Shown here: piece by piece, positions 44,901 to 53,488 of the stretch
How positions within the stretch are numbered: position 1 is the stretch's first letter
Layout of the letters: each line of letters starts with the position of its first letter
From: Cytophagales bacterium
GTDB lineage: Bacteria; Bacteroidota; Bacteroidia; Cytophagales; Cyclobacteriaceae
Assembly: GCA_033344775.1 (NCBI GenBank)
Contig: JAWPMT010000006.1
Location: 248,001 to 312,000 of the forward strand
Length of the DNA stretch: 64,000 bases
Direction of reading: 5' to 3'
Program-made: the position numbers and the translations under genes
Notes under the pieces: generated by a model
Database searches by the model: none
The model's input: the letters and a program-made list of their open reading frames with translations, nothing else
What the model was told of the DNA's origin: nothing

Positions 44901-47180
44901 GTTTTGAAGATTGAAAAAACGTGAAGCCGGAAGTCCAGAAACATTTACCTGTGTCCACGTAGAAGTGTTTGGATTGTAGCTATAGAAGTAGTTGAGGTCA
45001 TCAATAATGTAAAAATCTTCGTTCAAAACTGGAGGATAAGACTGAACTCCTTTCGAGAAGTCCCTTACTTTCCAATTATTGCCATCATACCGCCCAATCC
45101 GATAATCTTGATCATTGTCATCATAGTCCCGCATGAAAAACAAATTATTGTTGAGGGAGTGGAATTCAATGTCATCACCATTTAATGCCAAGATCTGCTT
45201 GCGCTGGAAATTTCCGTAGTTCTCATCCCATTGATAGACATACTCCGGATTCTGAGAGGCAGCAACATAAGCAAAACTGTTGGAGCTGTGCCAACTTGAA
45301 AAGCTATTTCCGGCAAATCGAATTCCTGAGGGGACTGTACTCTGCTGAAAGACATTCTCTTTATCCAAATAAAAGAACCAAAGGTTGTCGGGATCACCAT
45401 CTTCATCATGAGCAAAAATGAAGTTATTGGTGGCCGTGCCAAAAAATGTACCTGTCACCGGAAGCCCAATATTGTCATATGCCCAACCGGAGGTTGTACG
45501 CTTATACAATTTTAATTGCCCGCTCGATTTAGTCAATAATCCGGCAAATTTATCCCCAGCTAAGAGCGTTGGCGTTCCACTGCCTACATCGAGGTGATGT
45601 TTTTGATGTTTCCATTGGTTGGTACTATAATCAAGGTACGCTCTGTATAAATAGTGGTGGTTGGATTGTGAAGATGGACCAATCATCGCAAAATGATCCG
45701 CCTTTAGTTCAATCTGAAAAGGATCGTCAAATTGAAAAACATTCCAACCAATCCCTCGTGGGGCTACATCTTGACCTGTCAGATTTGTGATATCAAAAAG
45801 TTCTTTCTTCTCCCAGGCGCCATCCCAATAGTGCAACTCAATTATTGCAGTATCAGAAGATGGGTTATACCATGCAATCACTGTGTAATTTGGGGTTGAC
45901 CAAATTCGATGTTCGGTGAAACCTCCACCAGCAGGGGGGTCAACTGAAATATTGAGATCTCCTTCGGAAAGAACCACCGAACCATAAGTGAAAGATGTAG
46001 TAGCTCCTGTGGGGGATGTCACCGTTTGCAATTTACTGGCATTGGTTCCAGAGCTTATGTAAGAAAATTTGATAGGATCAGAAGCATGTCCTTCTATGTT
46101 GTAGGATTCTACTTCGGTCAGTACTCGTTTCCTGGTATCATAGTGTTGCGTTCCATCAAAATTCAACACATTGTACCTGAGATCAATTTTTTCTATCAGG
46201 TTTCCGAATTCATTGAATACCTGAACCTCATCAAGGAATTTCTTTTCATATCGTTCTTGATAAGCGTCGGGCTCCGACTTTTCTGTATGAGGCTCATAAA
46301 ACTCCCAAGTAGATTTATCTGTATAAACGAGATCGATTATGACTCCATCAGAGAGGGTGATTTCATCAAGATAGGATGCTTCGGTATGATATTGACCTGT
46401 TCCGGATACTGCAGAAACTCGATTCTCCACATTTTGATAGGTATATTCTACATCATTACCCCATTGGTCGTGCACCTTTGCTAAATTCCAAACCAGGCCC
46501 TGTCGAGATTGATTGGTCGTATTGGCACTATTACCTATCCAATTTCCCCACTTTACCACCCATTGGACCGCAGTAGGATAATCATTTTTACCTCCGTAGA
46601 TATAGGTCATTCCATCCCGCTTGATTTCCCAACGTTCCAGACTTGGGATGAAATAGATGCTATAGGGCATGTGATTTTTCGTTCGGTATACTTCCGCGGT
46701 ATAGCTGCTTTGTTTATCCTCCGAGAAATACGATTGCGTTCCAGTATAGATCAAGGCATTGAGCCCTCCTTCTGATAGGAAGAAATCATCATCTTCTCTA
46801 GTTCCTGTCAGCTTGTGATCAACAATAATCTGAGGAAACCCAAAACTCCAGCCCCAACCAACAGTTGAAGTTGGCGCTTCTCTATTCCAAACATCTGAAG
46901 CTGAAGATAGACCGGTGGTATTGTATCCCATGGACACATTGACTGGAATACCTCCTGGGGCAGAGGCCGAAACCAAATTTAATGGAAAGGCTACCTCACC
47001 GGTGAACAGATTCACGCTGTTCTGAAGAAATCCCAGGTTGGTAGACTGAAGGGATAGTGACTCTGAAGAAGTTTGCACCAATGCTTCATCCTGGCTAAAG
47101 GCTTGCGTCAGCGTTGATACGATTGCTAGAATAGTAACAAAGTACTTCTTGAGCTTAGTTGTCGTCATTGTTTTAGTCAT
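38949..47180 (-). CDS. Secreted RHS-repeat polymorphic toxin with C-terminal metallopeptidase tip
   Basis: I chose the ATG at 47180; a TTG at 47219 adds 13 residues that spoil the signal peptide (KLKKYFVTILAIVSTLTQAFSQ). The 2743-residue protein has, in order: an SpvB/TcB-like N-terminal beta region to about 380, a propeller-like stretch to about 900, and two jelly-roll domains in the region 1100-1550. A YD-repeat region follows from about 1600 to 2280, containing a QAGVKITLEKGFQ stack-type segment. The RHS core ends at GMDPQNQFASPYVGIG near residue 2376. A Gly/Ala-rich segment separates the core from the tip. The tip carries HEFGH (39192-39206) with a downstream WTETWANYL glutamate, a zinc-peptidase pattern. 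Release of the tip as a toxin, aimed at rivals, is the usual model for RHS proteins. Sec export with no T9SS tail is seen. Confidence 0.87.
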   Translation of the reverse strand: MTKTMTTTKLKKYFVTILAIVSTLTQAFSQDEALVQTSSESLSLQSTNLGFLQNSVNLFTGEVAFPLNLVSASAPGGIPVNVSMGYNTTGLSSASDVWNREAPTSTVGWGWSFGFPQIIVDHKLTGTREDDDFFLSEGGLNALIYTGTQSYFSEDKQSSYTAEVYRTKNHMPYSIYFIPSLERWEIKRDGMTYIYGGKNDYPTAVQWVVKWGNWIGNSANTTNQSRQGLVWNLAKVHDQWGNDVEYTYQNVENRVSAVSGTGQYHTEASYLDEITLSDGVIIDLVYTDKSTWEFYEPHTEKSEPDAYQERYEKKFLDEVQVFNEFGNLIEKIDLRYNVLNFDGTQHYDTRKRVLTEVESYNIEGHASDPIKFSYISSGTNASKLQTVTSPTGATTSFTYGSVVLSEGDLNISVDPPAGGGFTEHRIWSTPNYTVIAWYNPSSDTAIIELHYWDGAWEKKELFDITNLTGQDVAPRGIGWNVFQFDDPFQIELKADHFAMIGPSSQSNHHYLYRAYLDYSTNQWKHQKHHLDVGSGTPTLLAGDKFAGLLTKSSGQLKLYKRTTSGWAYDNIGLPVTGTFFGTATNNFIFAHDEDGDPDNLWFFYLDKENVFQQSTVPSGIRFAGNSFSSWHSSNSFAYVAASQNPEYVYQWDENYGNFQRKQILALNGDDIEFHSLNNNLFFMRDYDDNDQDYRIGRYDGNNWKVRDFSKGVQSYPPVLNEDFYIIDDLNYFYSYNPNTSTWTQVNVSGLPASRFFNLQNGFSTYRSNGSATGETYIRNANGTFTALSGSTTSIKTGGTNYGVNGIGEVYFREGNHVNTSSISITSPDIISQYELSQFGATSFAFYDDNQIHLWRIIDQQVEGNITAHPVIRVTSFDGFQNTYTSFDYEGSSARVDAAGTANFKKVSTIPGSSSTSSKPFGHVDTQFFNGQDITGANFGTENLYHAILKGSPYQVSNYNSSGVLVSEAKTGYTTMVRSQLGYSNFPLFTRVNRTDEKLHGVTKSTYFTYNIEGQLKETEYFNIDSKGNSDRVESFNTYFWEVYDLDLSEGIASPVVQTESRLNGTTASSNVSRWKQWSGDWAPSSSFTWEGGSSTFPDWQTTNSPSDWLLTGTIVQRDGLGSVIEEEDIYEKRTTHIYGYNRNLPMGSVYNASPNEVFYEDFGNGQNNLWSGTAFSNGLLSFSGGTKKAFPSNALLNPTSFIADFKIRVFGTGYNSFKFNASSVDPSENEGFSLRIEENGVIRLFKASTQVGTYTFNVGFNDWHSIRIKRSSNEISAYVDGEEVITYTASSSDPSGSFHGFYGNGTESTVDHFRVYPADAYATTSGYDDETKTMIEALDEDGMMVKTLSNAWQNPIVNVDPDNRIISSQHGGSSVKIGGSFDASNPSRVMSVRPRGLESLADDFSYERDQWTEYSHAASSWNLIDNRLVHTNSNTTSSNSGYYYNFGQELTGEVSIEFDVWVEEEKSWLDNFGFAAGGSSWNRTIDGSESALWLAFSGDDLITNTGTWDTLNVDMDIEGYLHRIRIVADTYTDEADYYLDGRYLGTLPFRSTTSGIQQIGFRNYGSTVASTWYIDNLAVYTNGVESVSFFDATGKSTQTMSRASNGHVLISETGYDALSRPIYQTKPTRNNVSLSYRPGFVTNFNATTGILTGEISSLNGNQQHLYASTSYEASPLGRTFKNGIPGSDYSVWGGTKTTSRTYSSNAPITSSDFYMGPGYTTSEYHAVRVEDPEQGKVISFYDKSGSLVLTKQGKVDMVDASGNVVHDFLYTKYHYQDGTRTAEVAPPNNHQMPTLPADGSTPPADAYSTIRKFDVSGRLTEESTPDGGTMYYIYDEIGRVKFIKTGSNDIKYFRYNSFGQLTEEGLWATNWSSLAGTTTIPSSIATWRVKYTYDGLNNLIETAYNSDASSDIESKETYTYDKYDRVTTVSLYVYDYSTIPHVVSYTYDHSGNLIDESYDGFTIRTTYFDTNGLLKSIGTPGNTDRYAAYSFDGFGNLYQEKLDDQGVTTTFSYDIRDWLTSIDNAYFREDLNYSSGGYNNAGFYNGLIASTAYTFKSGLWSGASRPSNYTYEYDYDKMGRLTSANHTSDNTYDVGIGANKEIRYDANGNIKSYFRGSQPHTYEYTFGTNKVINTDNDGSNNFQYDGNGNVKGMLPKGFADIDYDPYDNQVIKLDRLPNGLQLGANDVFVSDDLSLTSSGGKNYVRQAGVKITLEKGFQATQGFEASRVIPDYETSFQYGPGGERVYKRDQELNGSSDIKTIYIRGLNDYPIAIRTKDQLGNESVVRFINGSSGLIATKETGGDYFVLKDHLGSSRIVLQDNGTVSSTYNYLPMGGLMNSTVSENNPYRFQGQEYDAETGLHNFRARFYDDELGRFFGMDPQNQFASPYVGIGNNAVNFVDPDGEWAHLAIAAGIGGAVNLTHNALQGNLAGGNIWETIGRGAAAYGAGAAAGALSTLGPAGWGYGGAIVGGTNAWLSGAQGAEIAVASFHGVGSGVVGGAVGSATSAGATSLVGSGGGFIDGFARGAISGGAAGGVNAAISGQQIGKGIWQGAALGGAIGGTYTGIEAHRNGARFFSGKRTFDISNGIGAHNIKVGTASILDAKYRGKFEGVKIFESRELGTFRDSKNHWSGGVTLPGKGIIVGQGVFSKNFDIQLMQHEFGHILQAKRLGNARFYAHIGKASLLSAAFNHSHNTYWTETWANYLSQQYFGSNYSPTPRFPVKNIGLLRLILLSTSAWGEGSY

Positions 47181-47360
47181 CACAGTTTGTCTTGAACATC
47201 GTAAAAGTGTGGAATTCAATTGAATATTTCAATGATAACTTCACCAACATACTGAAATTCTTAATCTAAGTATCAAAAAAACCAATGAACGTAAAAACGG
47301 TTTGGTGGATTGCTTCCCAGTTCTTTACATATGACATCAGTTGTTTGTCCTAAAAAAGAA

Positions 47361-47414
47361 AAGTCATCAAACCTTCCAATTCCCTATTTCTCGGGAATGA
47401 AACTTTGATGACTT
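47361..47414 (-). terminator. Long hairpin, terminator-like
   Basis: AAGTCATCAAA (47361-47371) pairs perfectly with TTTGATGACTT (47404-47414), and ATTCCC (47379-47384) with GGGAAT (47393-47398) inside it. On the minus strand a T-rich run follows. It lies 52 bp past the stop of the lipoprotein gene and separates it from the RHS gene. Confidence 0.65.
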
Positions 47415-47466
47415 ATGATGAGAATACCGGCAGTTATCCAGCCGGGCCAAAAAACAACGCTATTCC

Positions 47467-48249
47467 TTACAGCGTCACATTAAAATTTTCGAATATCCCT
47501 TCAGGAACTTCTGTAAGTACTTGTACTTCAGATAGGTCTCGGTCACCGCGATCATCGGATAACAGGATATTGCCCATCTGCTGATAATTGTCCCAGGGCA
47601 ATGTGAACCTTGCTGCCGTGTCCGCCGCATTGGCATAATAGGCCCATTGTTTTACCAGATTATCGGTTTCGGACACCCACACATTGTAGGCATTTTGTGG
47701 TGTTACTCCCACCGATTCAAACGTCAATCGGACCACTTCTGATTGTTCTCCTGTCTGCGTCGTATCCTTACCTACGTAGCTTAAGGTTACTCCGGAATCC
47801 TTCAACTTGAAGGGCATCACCAACCAGTAAGAATCATTGATCCAGATGCGCTTACCACGATCAAGGTATTTGGTCAGCGAGTCTGGCTGAGTAATTTCCT
47901 CACCAGACATCCACAGTTTTCCCTCCATGCTTTTTTCATTGAGGATGATCTTATAGTCCCTACTGGGAACTTCAATGCGAACATCTCCAGTATGCTTGTC
48001 CCAAAGCAGGGTTCGCCCACCAAAGAAGTTCCAAAACAAGTAACGGGTTTCATCATAGTTCTTTCGACCACCCATCGCTTTCATGACTTCATCAGCAATT
48101 GCGATGGCTTTTGAATCGGATGCCGCATTAAAACCAGGCGCCGCAGGGTTTTCCGGTTTATTTTCTTGTTCCTTGGGGGCTGGAGAACTGCAAGCAGCAA
48201 CCATTAATCCGATGGCTGAGATGAGTAGCAGTTGGTTAAAGTTTTTCAT
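47467..48249 (-). CDS. Lipoprotein of a LolA-like or DUF6503-like type
   Basis: ATG 48249 gives MKNFNQLLLISAIGLMVAACSS, a lipoprotein signal with lipobox VAAC (C20); an upstream start adds 13 residues without sense. The 260-residue protein has a beta-rich body, with DEVMKAMGGRKNYDETRYL near the start, the layout of outer-membrane lipoprotein carrier-like proteins (an eleven-stranded half-barrel). The DUF6503 assignment is from memory. It lies downstream of the M1 peptidase gene on the same strand but beyond a terminator. Confidence 0.7.
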   Translation of the reverse strand: MKNFNQLLLISAIGLMVAACSSPAPKEQENKPENPAAPGFNAASDSKAIAIADEVMKAMGGRKNYDETRYLFWNFFGGRTLLWDKHTGDVRIEVPSRDYKIILNEKSMEGKLWMSGEEITQPDSLTKYLDRGKRIWINDSYWLVMPFKLKDSGVTLSYVGKDTTQTGEQSEVVRLTFESVGVTPQNAYNVWVSETDNLVKQWAYYANAADTAARFTLPWDNYQQMGNILLSDDRGDRDLSEVQVLTEVPEGIFENFNVTL

Positions 48250-48275
48250 AATCGTAAGGTTGGATGGGTAGTAAC

Positions 48276-48305
48276 AAAAAAGCGGCATGTCTGCACACGC
48301 CGCTT
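48276..48305 (-). terminator. Intrinsic terminator after the M1 peptidase gene
   Basis: AAGCGGC (48280-48286) pairs with GCCGCTT (48299-48305). On the minus strand the stem is followed by a T-run (48275-48279). It lies 24 bp past the stop of the M1 peptidase gene. Confidence 0.8.
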
Positions 48306-48328
48306 GGTAAAGTCACATGTCAAATGCT

Positions 48329-50539
48329 TTATTTTCCTTTTGACTTAAATTGATCAAATCGATTGTTCCCTTCCTGACGGGGGAACACATTGTCCTCCGT
48401 ATTGGTATCTGCAGTTTGCATATTAGGATCAAGCACGATATTGGTCACTTTTTTATCTTTTGTAAAGATCTTAGAAATCTCTTTTTCATTGATTTTCCAG
48501 ATCTCAGCGGGGATTTGCTCCAGTTCCTTACTACCATCTTCGTAAGTCCACTCGATCAAAAGTGGGGTCACTAATCCACCATTGTTCTTGAAAGTTACTT
48601 CATAGAAATTTTTATCTCCAATGGTCGCCTGGATTTTCTCTTCATTCAAGCGATCTCTGAAACCTCTGTACATTTCATCTTTTAATCCCTGGAATACGAA
48701 CGTTTCCGCTGCATCACCAAAGTTGGCTGTACCATCACCGTCAATCGCGGCATCTTCCACCTTCACATTCCTGGTCTCTAATCCATTTTCTTCGTTCTCC
48801 ATGCGGTACCACTTCACATTTTCGACGGAAACATCTACATAATCCGTGGTGTAGAACCAACCTTTCCAGAACCAATCCAAATCCACCGCAGACGCATCTT
48901 CCATGGTTCGGAAGAAATCTGCTGGAGAGGGGTGCTTGAATGCCCAACGTTCAGCGTAAGTTTTGAACGCGTAATCGAATAACTCAGGTCCCATCACTGT
49001 CTCTCTCAAGATGTTGAGTGCTGTCGCAGGTTTTGCATACGCATTAGCACCAAACTGGCGAATTTGCTCCGAGTTGGTCATAATCGGTCGGGCCAGGCCA
49101 TTGTCACCTCTCATGTAAGGGACAATATTTGCCGCAGGTCCTCTTCTTGAAGGATATTCAGGATCCCACTCTTGCTCTGTCAGGTACTGCATGAAAGTAT
49201 TCAACCCTTCGTCCATCCAGGTCCACTGTCGCTCATCAGAGTTGATGATCATAGGGAAGAAGTTGTGCCCTACTTCGTGAATGATTACGCTGATCATTCC
49301 GCGTTTCACGGCATCTGTATATTTCCCATTTTTGTTAGGGCGGCCAAAGTTGAAGCAGATCATTGGGTACTCCATGCCAATAGATGCCGTGTGTACGGAG
49401 ATCGCTACTGGATAAGGGTACTCGATCGTATGCTTAGAATAAGTTTTCAGGGTTTGGGCCACTGCAAGTGTAGAATACTCTTCCCAAAGCGGGTTGCCTT
49501 CTTTTGGATAATAAGACATGGCCAATGGCGCATTGTTATCGCTTAATTGTACCGCCATCGCATCCCAGATGAATTTTCGGGAAGCACAAAAAGCAAAATC
49601 ACGAACATTATCCGCTTTGAAGCTCCAGGTCTTCGTTCCGGAAGCTTTAGATTTCTCTGCTTTTTTGGCCTCTTTTTCAGTAACAATCATTACTGGCTTA
49701 TCGAAAGTATTCTGAGCTTTTTCGAATCGCTCCATTTGCTCAGAAGTCAGTACATCGCCTGCATTTTGAAGTGTACCACTTGCCCCCACGATGAAATCGG
49801 AAGGTACCGTGATGTCTACTTCATAATCTCCGAAAGTCAATGCAAACTCTCCTCTTCCAAGGAATTGCTTGTTTTGCCATCCTTCTACGTCATCGTATAC
49901 CGCCATTCTTGGGAAGAACTGGGCAATCGTGTACAGGTAGTTATCATCTTCAGGGAAATACTCCAGTCCGGATCGGCCGCCACCGACGAGTCGGTTGTTG
50001 ACATTGTATGCCCAGGAGATTTTGAATGTGGTAGATGCGCCGGAAGCCAATGGCTTAGGAAGATCGATACGCATCATGGTCTTATTGATCATGTAACGCA
50101 AATCATTGCCGTTGGCGTCTGTTACTGCAGTAATATCGAAGCCACCATCAAAATCATCTGAGTACTTTCTGAAACTAAACGCACTCATGGTCTCCTGCAT
50201 TTTGCCAGTTTGTAGCAAAGGTGAATCGGAATCTTTCGCTCGCATGTTCTGGTCAAGCTGCAACCATAAGTAGGGCAATTCATCCGGAGACTGGTTGTAA
50301 TACGTGATGGTCTCATCTCCGGAAATTCGCTGTTTCGAATCGTCCAGTCGAATGTCCATTTTGTAATCGGCCTTTTGCTGCCAGTAGTCTTTACCCGGAG
50401 CGCCGGAAGCCGTGCGATAGGAGTTGGGAGTAGGCAGACTTGTGCCTAATTGTTCAAATTTCTGATCCCACTCTGTGTCATGCTGCGCACCAGCCATAAA
50501 AAAGGCAAGTGACAAGCAAAGCAAGAATACTTTCTTCAT
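48329..50539 (-). CDS. M1-family metallopeptidase (aminopeptidase)
   Basis: The 736-residue protein (ATG at 50539, MKKVFLLCLSLAFFMAGAQ signal peptide) keeps the zinc motif HEVGHN at residues 421-425 with the third ligand E444 (WMDEGLNTF). The GMEYP substrate-binding motif near residues 388-392 corresponds to GAMEN of M1 enzymes. It is thus a secreted gluzincin, probably an aminopeptidase or related peptide hydrolase of the periplasm or surface. A start 19 codons upstream is possible but buries the signal. The next gene upstream (HupE-like) is 40 bp away on the same strand. Confidence 0.92.
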   Translation of the reverse strand: MKKVFLLCLSLAFFMAGAQHDTEWDQKFEQLGTSLPTPNSYRTASGAPGKDYWQQKADYKMDIRLDDSKQRISGDETITYYNQSPDELPYLWLQLDQNMRAKDSDSPLLQTGKMQETMSAFSFRKYSDDFDGGFDITAVTDANGNDLRYMINKTMMRIDLPKPLASGASTTFKISWAYNVNNRLVGGGRSGLEYFPEDDNYLYTIAQFFPRMAVYDDVEGWQNKQFLGRGEFALTFGDYEVDITVPSDFIVGASGTLQNAGDVLTSEQMERFEKAQNTFDKPVMIVTEKEAKKAEKSKASGTKTWSFKADNVRDFAFCASRKFIWDAMAVQLSDNNAPLAMSYYPKEGNPLWEEYSTLAVAQTLKTYSKHTIEYPYPVAISVHTASIGMEYPMICFNFGRPNKNGKYTDAVKRGMISVIIHEVGHNFFPMIINSDERQWTWMDEGLNTFMQYLTEQEWDPEYPSRRGPAANIVPYMRGDNGLARPIMTNSEQIRQFGANAYAKPATALNILRETVMGPELFDYAFKTYAERWAFKHPSPADFFRTMEDASAVDLDWFWKGWFYTTDYVDVSVENVKWYRMENEENGLETRNVKVEDAAIDGDGTANFGDAAETFVFQGLKDEMYRGFRDRLNEEKIQATIGDKNFYEVTFKNNGGLVTPLLIEWTYEDGSKELEQIPAEIWKINEKEISKIFTKDKKVTNIVLDPNMQTADTNTEDNVFPRQEGNNRFDQFKSKGK

Positions 50540-50579
50540 TGTGTTTATAGTTCGAATGTGATAATAGGTCAATTTCTTT

Positions 50580-51161
50580 TTACCAGTATACTGCATCCAG
50601 TGCCAGACTCACGCCCACGGCAGCAACCACGAGCGAGACAATGATCTTCCAAATCCTGGAAGGAACACTGAAAACACGCGTCAAAATAAGAGTGATTATT
50701 AAAAAGATTGCAACAATAATTATTTGGCCCACCTCAAGAGCGATGTTAAAGGCGAATAGGGGTAGTACGATGGATTCTTCACCCCCTAACAGACTACGCA
50801 AATAATTGGAAAAACCCATGCCATGGATCAGGCCGAAAAAACCTGCATAGTAGATATTGACTTTCCATTTCCCTGATTTTTCTTCCGAGGAAGTAAACAG
50901 ATTAGACACAGCTGTGATCACAATTGTGACTGGGATCAGAAACTCAACCAAAGCCGAGTCGAGGGGAATGATATCAAATGTGGCCAAAGCCAAAGTAATG
51001 GAATGTCCGATGGTGAACGCTGTTATCATGCCCAGGACGCCTTTCCATTGCTGCAATGAATACACGCAACTTAAAGCGATTACAAACAAAATGTGATCAT
51101 ATCCATTCAGATCCAGGATATGATCCAGTCCCAAACCAAAATACAGTTCAAATGCTGACAT
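50580..51161 (-). CDS. HupE/UreJ-like membrane protein
   Basis: The 193-residue protein has about six TM helices and the family histidines: GLDHILDLNGYDHILFVIAL, split here as GLDHILDLNG and YDHILFVIAL, then FTIGHSITLAL and GLIHGMGFSNYL. HupE/UreJ proteins are thought to move nickel or cobalt, but many Bacteroidota copies have no such link. Here it sits next to an M1 peptidase and opposite a DUF6702-like gene, a grouping seen repeatedly in this phylum, so a metal role for the peptidase is possible but unproven. Confidence 0.85.
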   Translation of the reverse strand: MSAFELYFGLGLDHILDLNGYDHILFVIALSCVYSLQQWKGVLGMITAFTIGHSITLALATFDIIPLDSALVEFLIPVTIVITAVSNLFTSSEEKSGKWKVNIYYAGFFGLIHGMGFSNYLRSLLGGEESIVLPLFAFNIALEVGQIIIVAIFLIITLILTRVFSVPSRIWKIIVSLVVAAVGVSLALDAVYW

Positions 51162-51334
51162 GCTAAAACCAGAAAAAAAATTTATTGCCGGACGAAATTA
51201 ACCTGAAATATTCATGAATATTCTACTACAAAGTCAAATCATAAATAATTCAGGTTCAGAAATACCGTTGATCCTATTGGACTTCTATGGTTATTTAAGT
51301 TGTCTGTTAGATTTGCAATGCGAAATTTATCATC

Positions 51335-51862
51335 ATGATCAAATCTCTATTTTGCTACCTGGTATGCTTGCCTGCCTTCGTTTTTAATGGTCCCTCAGTA
51401 GCGCACGACCGCCACCCTTTTCATATCAGTGTGACGGAGATCCTTCATAAACCTGAAGAAAAAGTGATCCAGATGACTGTCCGCTTGTTTCAGGATGATA
51501 TGGAGCAAGGTTTGCAGGAGTTTACCGGCAATGTGGAGCTTGATATTCTTAATAAAGAAGATTCGGTCTATTTGACAGAAATCATTGGCCAATATGTGTT
51601 GAACAACCTTTCATTGACTACTAAAAAGGAATTGACACTCAATTATCTAGGCTTTGAATATGATAATGATGTCATATACTGTTATATCGAATCGGTGAAG
51701 GTCAAACCGTTTGATCAACTCACCATCTCCAATGAATTGCTTACTTCCACTTTTGATGATCAGGAGAACCTGGTGCATGTAAAGAAAGCCAACAAAGTGA
51801 AGAGCCTTCGAATGACCTCCAACAAAAGTCTGGAAACACTGGAGTGGGATACGAAGAAGTAG
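51335..51862 (+). CDS. DUF6702-like secreted protein
   Basis: The 175-residue protein has a signal peptide (MIKSLFCYLVCLPAFVFNG) and begins its mature part with HPFHISVTEILHKPE, the hallmark His/Phe opening of the family I know as DUF6702. The rest is beta-rich (VRLFQDDMEQGLQEF, TLNYLGFEYDND). It is divergent from the HupE-like and M1 peptidase genes, the same neighbourhood as in related genomes. Function is unknown. Confidence 0.78.
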   Translation: MIKSLFCYLVCLPAFVFNGPSVAHDRHPFHISVTEILHKPEEKVIQMTVRLFQDDMEQGLQEFTGNVELDILNKEDSVYLTEIIGQYVLNNLSLTTKKELTLNYLGFEYDNDVIYCYIESVKVKPFDQLTISNELLTSTFDDQENLVHVKKANKVKSLRMTSNKSLETLEWDTKK

Positions 51863-51875
51863 CACTTCGCACTTC

Positions 51876-51910
51876 GAGCACCTCAGTGCTCTTAAGTTTC
51901 TTTTAATTTT
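51876..51910 (+). terminator. Intrinsic terminator
   Basis: GAGCAC (51876-51881) pairs with GTGCTC (51886-51891), with a 4-nt loop, followed by a T-rich stretch. It lies 13 bp after the stop of the DUF6702-like gene. Confidence 0.65.
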
Positions 51911-52003
51911 AGAATTCCCATCTTGAGACCGTCCGAGGAAGCGAGGTGATGGTCGTGATATAAGTTTGTAAGAAAGTTCGTCATGGTAAAAGCATGAAAG
52001 GAT

Positions 52004-53488
52004 TTAATCCCTGGCCTCCTCTCTTTTTGCTTGGTTGTTCCTGGTATGGGTCTGAAGGATGCGTTCTTTTTCTTTTCGTACTTCCGAGTTCTTGCGATGA
52101 CCCCAAATTTTTGCTCGGGCAGCTTTCCCTGCTTTTTCCAGATTAACAATGGGTGCAGCATAATCTCTTCCCAATTCAAACCCGAGAGTCGCTGCTTCCA
52201 AAGGAGGGATTTTCCAGGGTTCATGAATGTGTTCTGTTGGAATTTTACTCAATTCCGGGATCCATTTCTTGATGAATTCCCCTTTTGGATCATGGTCTTG
52301 ACTTTGCTTCACCGGATTGTAAATACGAACAGTATTCACACCAGTGGTTCCTGCCTGCATCTGAAACTGTGGATAATGAATCCCCGGTTCATAGTCCAGA
52401 AATTGACGGGCCAAATGATAAACCCCATCCTTCCAGTTTTGATCCAGGTGATGACAAAAGAAAGAAACCAACATGGCGCGCATCCGAAAATTGATCCAGC
52501 CTGTCTCAGTTACACATCGCATGCACGCATCCACCATCGGATAGCCTGTCTTACCAGATTCCCAGGTCTGGATGATCTTATCCTGCGTATTGTGTTCCAG
52601 AGATTCATAACCGCGATTAATGCAAATGGTCTCGTAGGTGCACTCTACTTCAAATTTCTGAATGAAATGACAGTGCCACTTCAACCGCGTACAGATACCA
52701 TTGAACGCACGTTTGTTCGTTTTTTGATTCGGATGATTTTTGATGAACTGGTAAGCCTGCTTGATACTCAGGTTACCCCATGCCAGATAAGGCGAAATGC
52801 GCCCACAGGAATACCGGCTTTTGGCTGGCTTTGAAATATCCAGATGGTAGCGTTTCCCTCGTTCAGCGACAAATGACTTTAAGTATTGCCAAGCATGCCG
52901 CTCTCCGGCCGGTTGAAAAGTTGCCGGATAATCCTCAAAAGAAGCGATGAGTGGTTCTGTGAGAGGAAATGGGTTGTCAAATGATCCTATTTCATTTTGG
53001 CTGTAATGATTTTGAATAAGAGGTGCATACATGGTCTGGAACCACCGTTTGTCCCAGCATTTCCGATCTCGAATACCCCGCTCAATGCCATCTCTTTGAA
53101 ACTCTCTCCAATTGATCCCTTTGCTCTCGAATATGTGCTTTGCTATCCGATCTTGCTGCCAGGTGAATTCAGTACCACTTTCTTGATAAGAAAACACCTG
53201 ATCCACTTCATATTGATCGGTGTAATACCCAAATACCTCATTGATACTTCCGTAACAGATCGTAACCTCTCTATTAAAGGGTTTAAGCCTCTGGCTTTGC
53301 TCCTTCAACGCATGCCAGCAAAACTGATGATGTCGCAACGCTGCATCCGGATGAGCCATGACTTCCGGCATGAAGACATATAATATCAAGTAGGGTAATC
53401 CTGCGGTTTCGGCAGCTTCCAGCGGTGCATGATCTTGTGTTCGGATATCCCGCTTGATCCAAACGATATTGATTTTGGTCTTTCTCAA
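52004..53488 (-). CDS. Cryptochrome/photolyase family protein
   Basis: The 494-residue protein has the standard order: an alpha/beta photolyase domain (KINIVWIKRDIRTQDHAPL opening, residues 1-130) and a helical FAD-binding domain (GKTGYPMVDACMRCV near residue 310, then FRMRAMLVSFFCHHL and NTVRIYNPVKQSQDHD). These motifs bind FAD and damaged DNA. The family repairs pyrimidine dimers with blue light or acts as a light sensor; sequence alone does not tell which. The start is TTG at 53488, one base after the stop of the upstream gene, so translation is coupled. No nearby ATG would keep the N-terminal strand. Confidence 0.9.
   Translation of the reverse strand: MRKTKINIVWIKRDIRTQDHAPLEAAETAGLPYLILYVFMPEVMAHPDAALRHHQFCWHALKEQSQRLKPFNREVTICYGSINEVFGYYTDQYEVDQVFSYQESGTEFTWQQDRIAKHIFESKGINWREFQRDGIERGIRDRKCWDKRWFQTMYAPLIQNHYSQNEIGSFDNPFPLTEPLIASFEDYPATFQPAGERHAWQYLKSFVAERGKRYHLDISKPAKSRYSCGRISPYLAWGNLSIKQAYQFIKNHPNQKTNKRAFNGICTRLKWHCHFIQKFEVECTYETICINRGYESLEHNTQDKIIQTWESGKTGYPMVDACMRCVTETGWINFRMRAMLVSFFCHHLDQNWKDGVYHLARQFLDYEPGIHYPQFQMQAGTTGVNTVRIYNPVKQSQDHDPKGEFIKKWIPELSKIPTEHIHEPWKIPPLEAATLGFELGRDYAAPIVNLEKAGKAARAKIWGHRKNSEVRKEKERILQTHTRNNQAKREEARD

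Noticed and set aside
51892-52224. 110-residue minus-strand ORF at the end of the photolyase gene
   Set aside because: Most of it lies in another frame of the photolyase coding region; the free part shows no protein-like pattern.
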